Shown here in pieces: positions 56,818-60,536 of a stretch of DNA of 60,536 bases. Position 1 is the first letter of the stretch. The number at the start of each line of letters is the position of its first letter. Origin of the DNA: Alphaproteobacteria bacterium (GTDB lineage Bacteria > Pseudomonadota > Alphaproteobacteria > Caulobacterales > Hyphomonadaceae); contig JAHJSB010000061.1 of assembly GCA_018830285.1 (NCBI GenBank), positions 1 through 60,536 on the forward strand, written 5' to 3'. Position numbers and translations under genes: made by a program. The notes below the pieces were generated by a model. It made no database searches. It was not told the DNA's origin and was given only the letters and a program-made list of their open reading frames with translations.

Positions 56818-57543
56818 ATGACATTGCCGCGCCTGCGCCAGCTGGTGATTGCCAGCGAGACGACTGATACGATCGACACGCTCAAGACCGTGTTCGCCCT
56901 GGGCGAGCCGTTTCCCGATCCGGGCGTGGCCGAGTTTGGCCTGGTCAATGGCGTGTTCGCGATTGGCGACCAGTTCCTCGAAGTCGTAGTGCCCGTGACC
57001 GACACGGCGCCGGCGGCGCGGTTCATGTCGCGCGGCGGGCCGGGCGGATACATGGCGATCTTCGAGATCGACGACATGGAACAGGCGCGGGCGCGGGCCG
57101 AGCGGCTCGGCATCCGCCGCGTCTGGGACATTGACCTCAAGGACATTTCCGCCAGCCACCTGCACCCGGCAGACATTGGCGGCGCGATCGTCTCGCTCGA
57201 CCAGCCGCGGCCCGCCGGTGCCTGGCGCTGGGGCGGGCCGGACTGGCAGGGACGCAGCACGCCCGGCAAGCTGACCGGCGCCGTGCTGGCCAGCCCCGAC
57301 CCGATGCGCCTGATGGCGCGCTGGTGCGCGGCGCTCGATGTGCCGGGCGGCGGGTCCGGCCTGAAGCTTGCCGATGGCGGGCGGCTGAAATTCATCACAG
57401 CGCAGACCGAACGCCTCATCGCCTTCGAGATGGACCTGCCGGACCTGGAGGGCATCCTCGCGCGGGCTCGGGCGGCCGACCTGGAGGTCGAGGGCCGGAG
57501 CGTGTGGGTGGCGGGCGTCGAGATGCGGCTGGGCAAGTCATGA
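56818..57543 (+). CDS. VOC (glyoxalase-like) family protein
   Basis: 241 residues from the ATG at 56818, with a GGAGGG ribosome site. A glyoxalase-like fold: RQLVIASETTDTIDTLKTVF, FEIDDMEQARARAERLGIRR and a C-terminal half with AFEMDLPDLEGILARARAAD. Enzymes of this class act on metal-bound small molecules; the reaction cannot be told. Its stop overlaps the next gene (ATGA), so the pair is coupled. Confidence 0.82.
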   Translation: MTLPRLRQLVIASETTDTIDTLKTVFALGEPFPDPGVAEFGLVNGVFAIGDQFLEVVVPVTDTAPAARFMSRGGPGGYMAIFEIDDMEQARARAERLGIRRVWDIDLKDISASHLHPADIGGAIVSLDQPRPAGAWRWGGPDWQGRSTPGKLTGAVLASPDPMRLMARWCAALDVPGGGSGLKLADGGRLKFITAQTERLIAFEMDLPDLEGILARARAADLEVEGRSVWVAGVEMRLGKS

Positions 57544-58328
57544 GAGCCGCAGCCCTTGCCGCGCTGATCCTGCTCGCCGGTTGCACGGTGACGGGGGAGG
57601 GCGTGGACATGCCCGAAGCGGTGAGCGCCGACTATGCCGCGCGCGAGGCGGTGTTGCGTGACCCGACCGACCGGTGCGGGCCCGAATTCATCCAGACCAA
57701 GCTGCCGAAAAGCTTCGTCAATGTCGTTGGCGCGGTGACCGACGGGCCGTTCCGTCCAGTCTGCCAGCGCCATGATGCCTGCTACCGCCTGCAGGAAAGG
57801 ACGCAGGCCGAATGCGACCGGCGGATGAAGCGCGAAATGGCGTCGATCTGCGCCAGCGGCAAAGCGACGCCGACCTATTCCCTGCCCATGGTGGGCAAGT
57901 CGCTCTGCCGCTTTCATGCGGGGCTTTATTACGACGCGATCAACAATACCTATGCGGCGGTGGCCTATGGCGGCCGGCCGGGCGGACAGATCGTGGGGGT
58001 GACGTCGCGCGTGATCGACGATCCGGTCACGGATGACGAGTTCGAGGTCTGTGTCGATGTGCACAACAACACATTCGCGATGCAGGAATACGATGTCGAG
58101 ATGCGGGGCAAAAAGGGCAAGCTGATCGACCGCGAGCCGGATACGTACGAGACCAATGTCGGCGTCGGCGAGACGAAGACAATGTGCGTGACCACGAACT
58201 ATACGCGCTGGAGCCTGAAGGACCTGCCGGATGACGTGCAGGTGTCCCTGCGCTGCGACACGCCGGAGAATTTCTCGGTACGCCACGACATGATCGTGGT
58301 GGATACAGTGAGCGTGAAGGTACGCTAG
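57540..58328 (+). CDS. Phospholipase A2-like lipoprotein
   Basis: 262 residues. Signal peptide with lipobox (ALILLAGCTVTG, about residue 15). The segment RPVCQRHDACYRLQERTQAE is the prokaryotic phospholipase A2 motif with the catalytic His-Asp pair and flanking cysteines, followed by CDRRMKREMASICASGK. The C-terminal half is beta-rich (FEVCVDVHNNTFAMQEYDVE, FSVRHDMIVVDTVSVKV). It may hydrolyse membrane phospholipids outside the cytoplasm. It is coupled to the VOC gene by an ATGA overlap. Confidence 0.75.
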   Translation: MRAAALAALILLAGCTVTGEGVDMPEAVSADYAAREAVLRDPTDRCGPEFIQTKLPKSFVNVVGAVTDGPFRPVCQRHDACYRLQERTQAECDRRMKREMASICASGKATPTYSLPMVGKSLCRFHAGLYYDAINNTYAAVAYGGRPGGQIVGVTSRVIDDPVTDDEFEVCVDVHNNTFAMQEYDVEMRGKKGKLIDREPDTYETNVGVGETKTMCVTTNYTRWSLKDLPDDVQVSLRCDTPENFSVRHDMIVVDTVSVKVR

Positions 58329-58343
58329 CGCTCTCTCCCGTGT

Positions 58344-58361
58344 CCCCGGCGAACGCCGGGG
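58344..58361. repeat. Intergenic hairpin repeat
   Basis: CCCCGGC, GAAC loop, GCCGGGG. A GC-rich hairpin with no T-run, in the short gap between convergent genes. Confidence 0.5.
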
Positions 58362-58395
58362 TCTCTCGCGGCGGCGCCGGGAAGCCTTCGGCTGA

Positions 58396-58418
58396 GATCC
58401 CGGATCAAGTCCGGGATC
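58396..58418. repeat. Palindromic intergenic element (REP-like)
   Basis: GATCCCGGA, TCAAG, TCCGGGATC. This palindrome closely resembles the CCCGGATCAAGTCCGGG repeats found many times in alphaproteobacterial genomes. It lies between the phospholipase-like gene and gyrB and may be an mRNA 3' structure. Confidence 0.55.
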
Positions 58419-58429
58419 ACGGAATGCGG

Positions 58430-60536
<2,107 letters not shown>

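Overview
The window looks like a chromosome segment of a high-GC alphaproteobacterium. The closest match in style is the Hyphomonadaceae/Caulobacterales group. This rests on the dnaX-ybaB-recR order, a UrcA-family secreted protein, a SYLF lipoprotein, a large TonB-dependent receptor, a queC-queE-queD cluster and the overall protein style. It is a judgement from reading, not a database result.

Left chromosomal part (1-24840). This holds ordinary housekeeping and envelope genes: the end of nrdB, a retropepsin-like lipoprotein, a TonB-type protein, UrcA, a GFA-family enzyme, a probably frameshifted Arg/Pro-rich gene, and a DUF2061 membrane protein behind a Fur-box-like site. These are followed by AMP nucleosidase, a b-type cytochrome, a SYLF lipoprotein and a tyrosine phosphatase. 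Then come dnaX-ybaB-(kinase-like gene)-recR, a PQQ-type sugar dehydrogenase, a TonB-dependent receptor, queC-queE-queD, a pirin, recQ, a ClpP-like protease and a hybrid histidine kinase with a CBS-like sensor part.

Integrated element (about 24841-53648, near 28.8 kb). A tyrosine integrase gene abuts an intact minus-strand tRNA with a CAT anticodon (53601-53677). The 48 bp at the tRNA 3' end are repeated exactly at 24841-24888, directly after the hybrid kinase gene, so the two ends of the element are visible. Inside, from left to right, are: a complete RND efflux operon with a divergent TetR regulator; an SDR oxidoreductase and an MFS exporter; a frameshifted IS110-family transposase; a small XRE regulator and a conserved-looking 101-residue protein; a DUF736-like remnant; an ORF6N protein; a mobilisation block (DUF2840, a 96-residue ORF and a DUF3363 relaxase joined by ATGA overlaps); a second RND operon with two trailing lipoproteins; a divergent EF-hand protein and two-component system; and an integration module (ribbon-helix-helix-like protein, excisionase-like protein, integrase). 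No type IV secretion genes are seen, so it reads as an integrative mobilisable element, or a decayed one, carrying two export pumps.

Right chromosomal part (53649-60536). This holds a secreted repeat-type protein, trxB, a cation diffusion facilitator, a VOC protein coupled to a phospholipase-A2-like lipoprotein, and gyrB running off the window end.

Points most worth a second look are the element boundaries and short repeats shared by both ends, the EF-hand/two-component/RND neighbourhood, the mobilisation block lacking its usual TraF peptidase, a possible second tRNA-derived scar at 51230, the Fur-box-like site before DUF2061, and a QueD lacking the expected catalytic cysteine.
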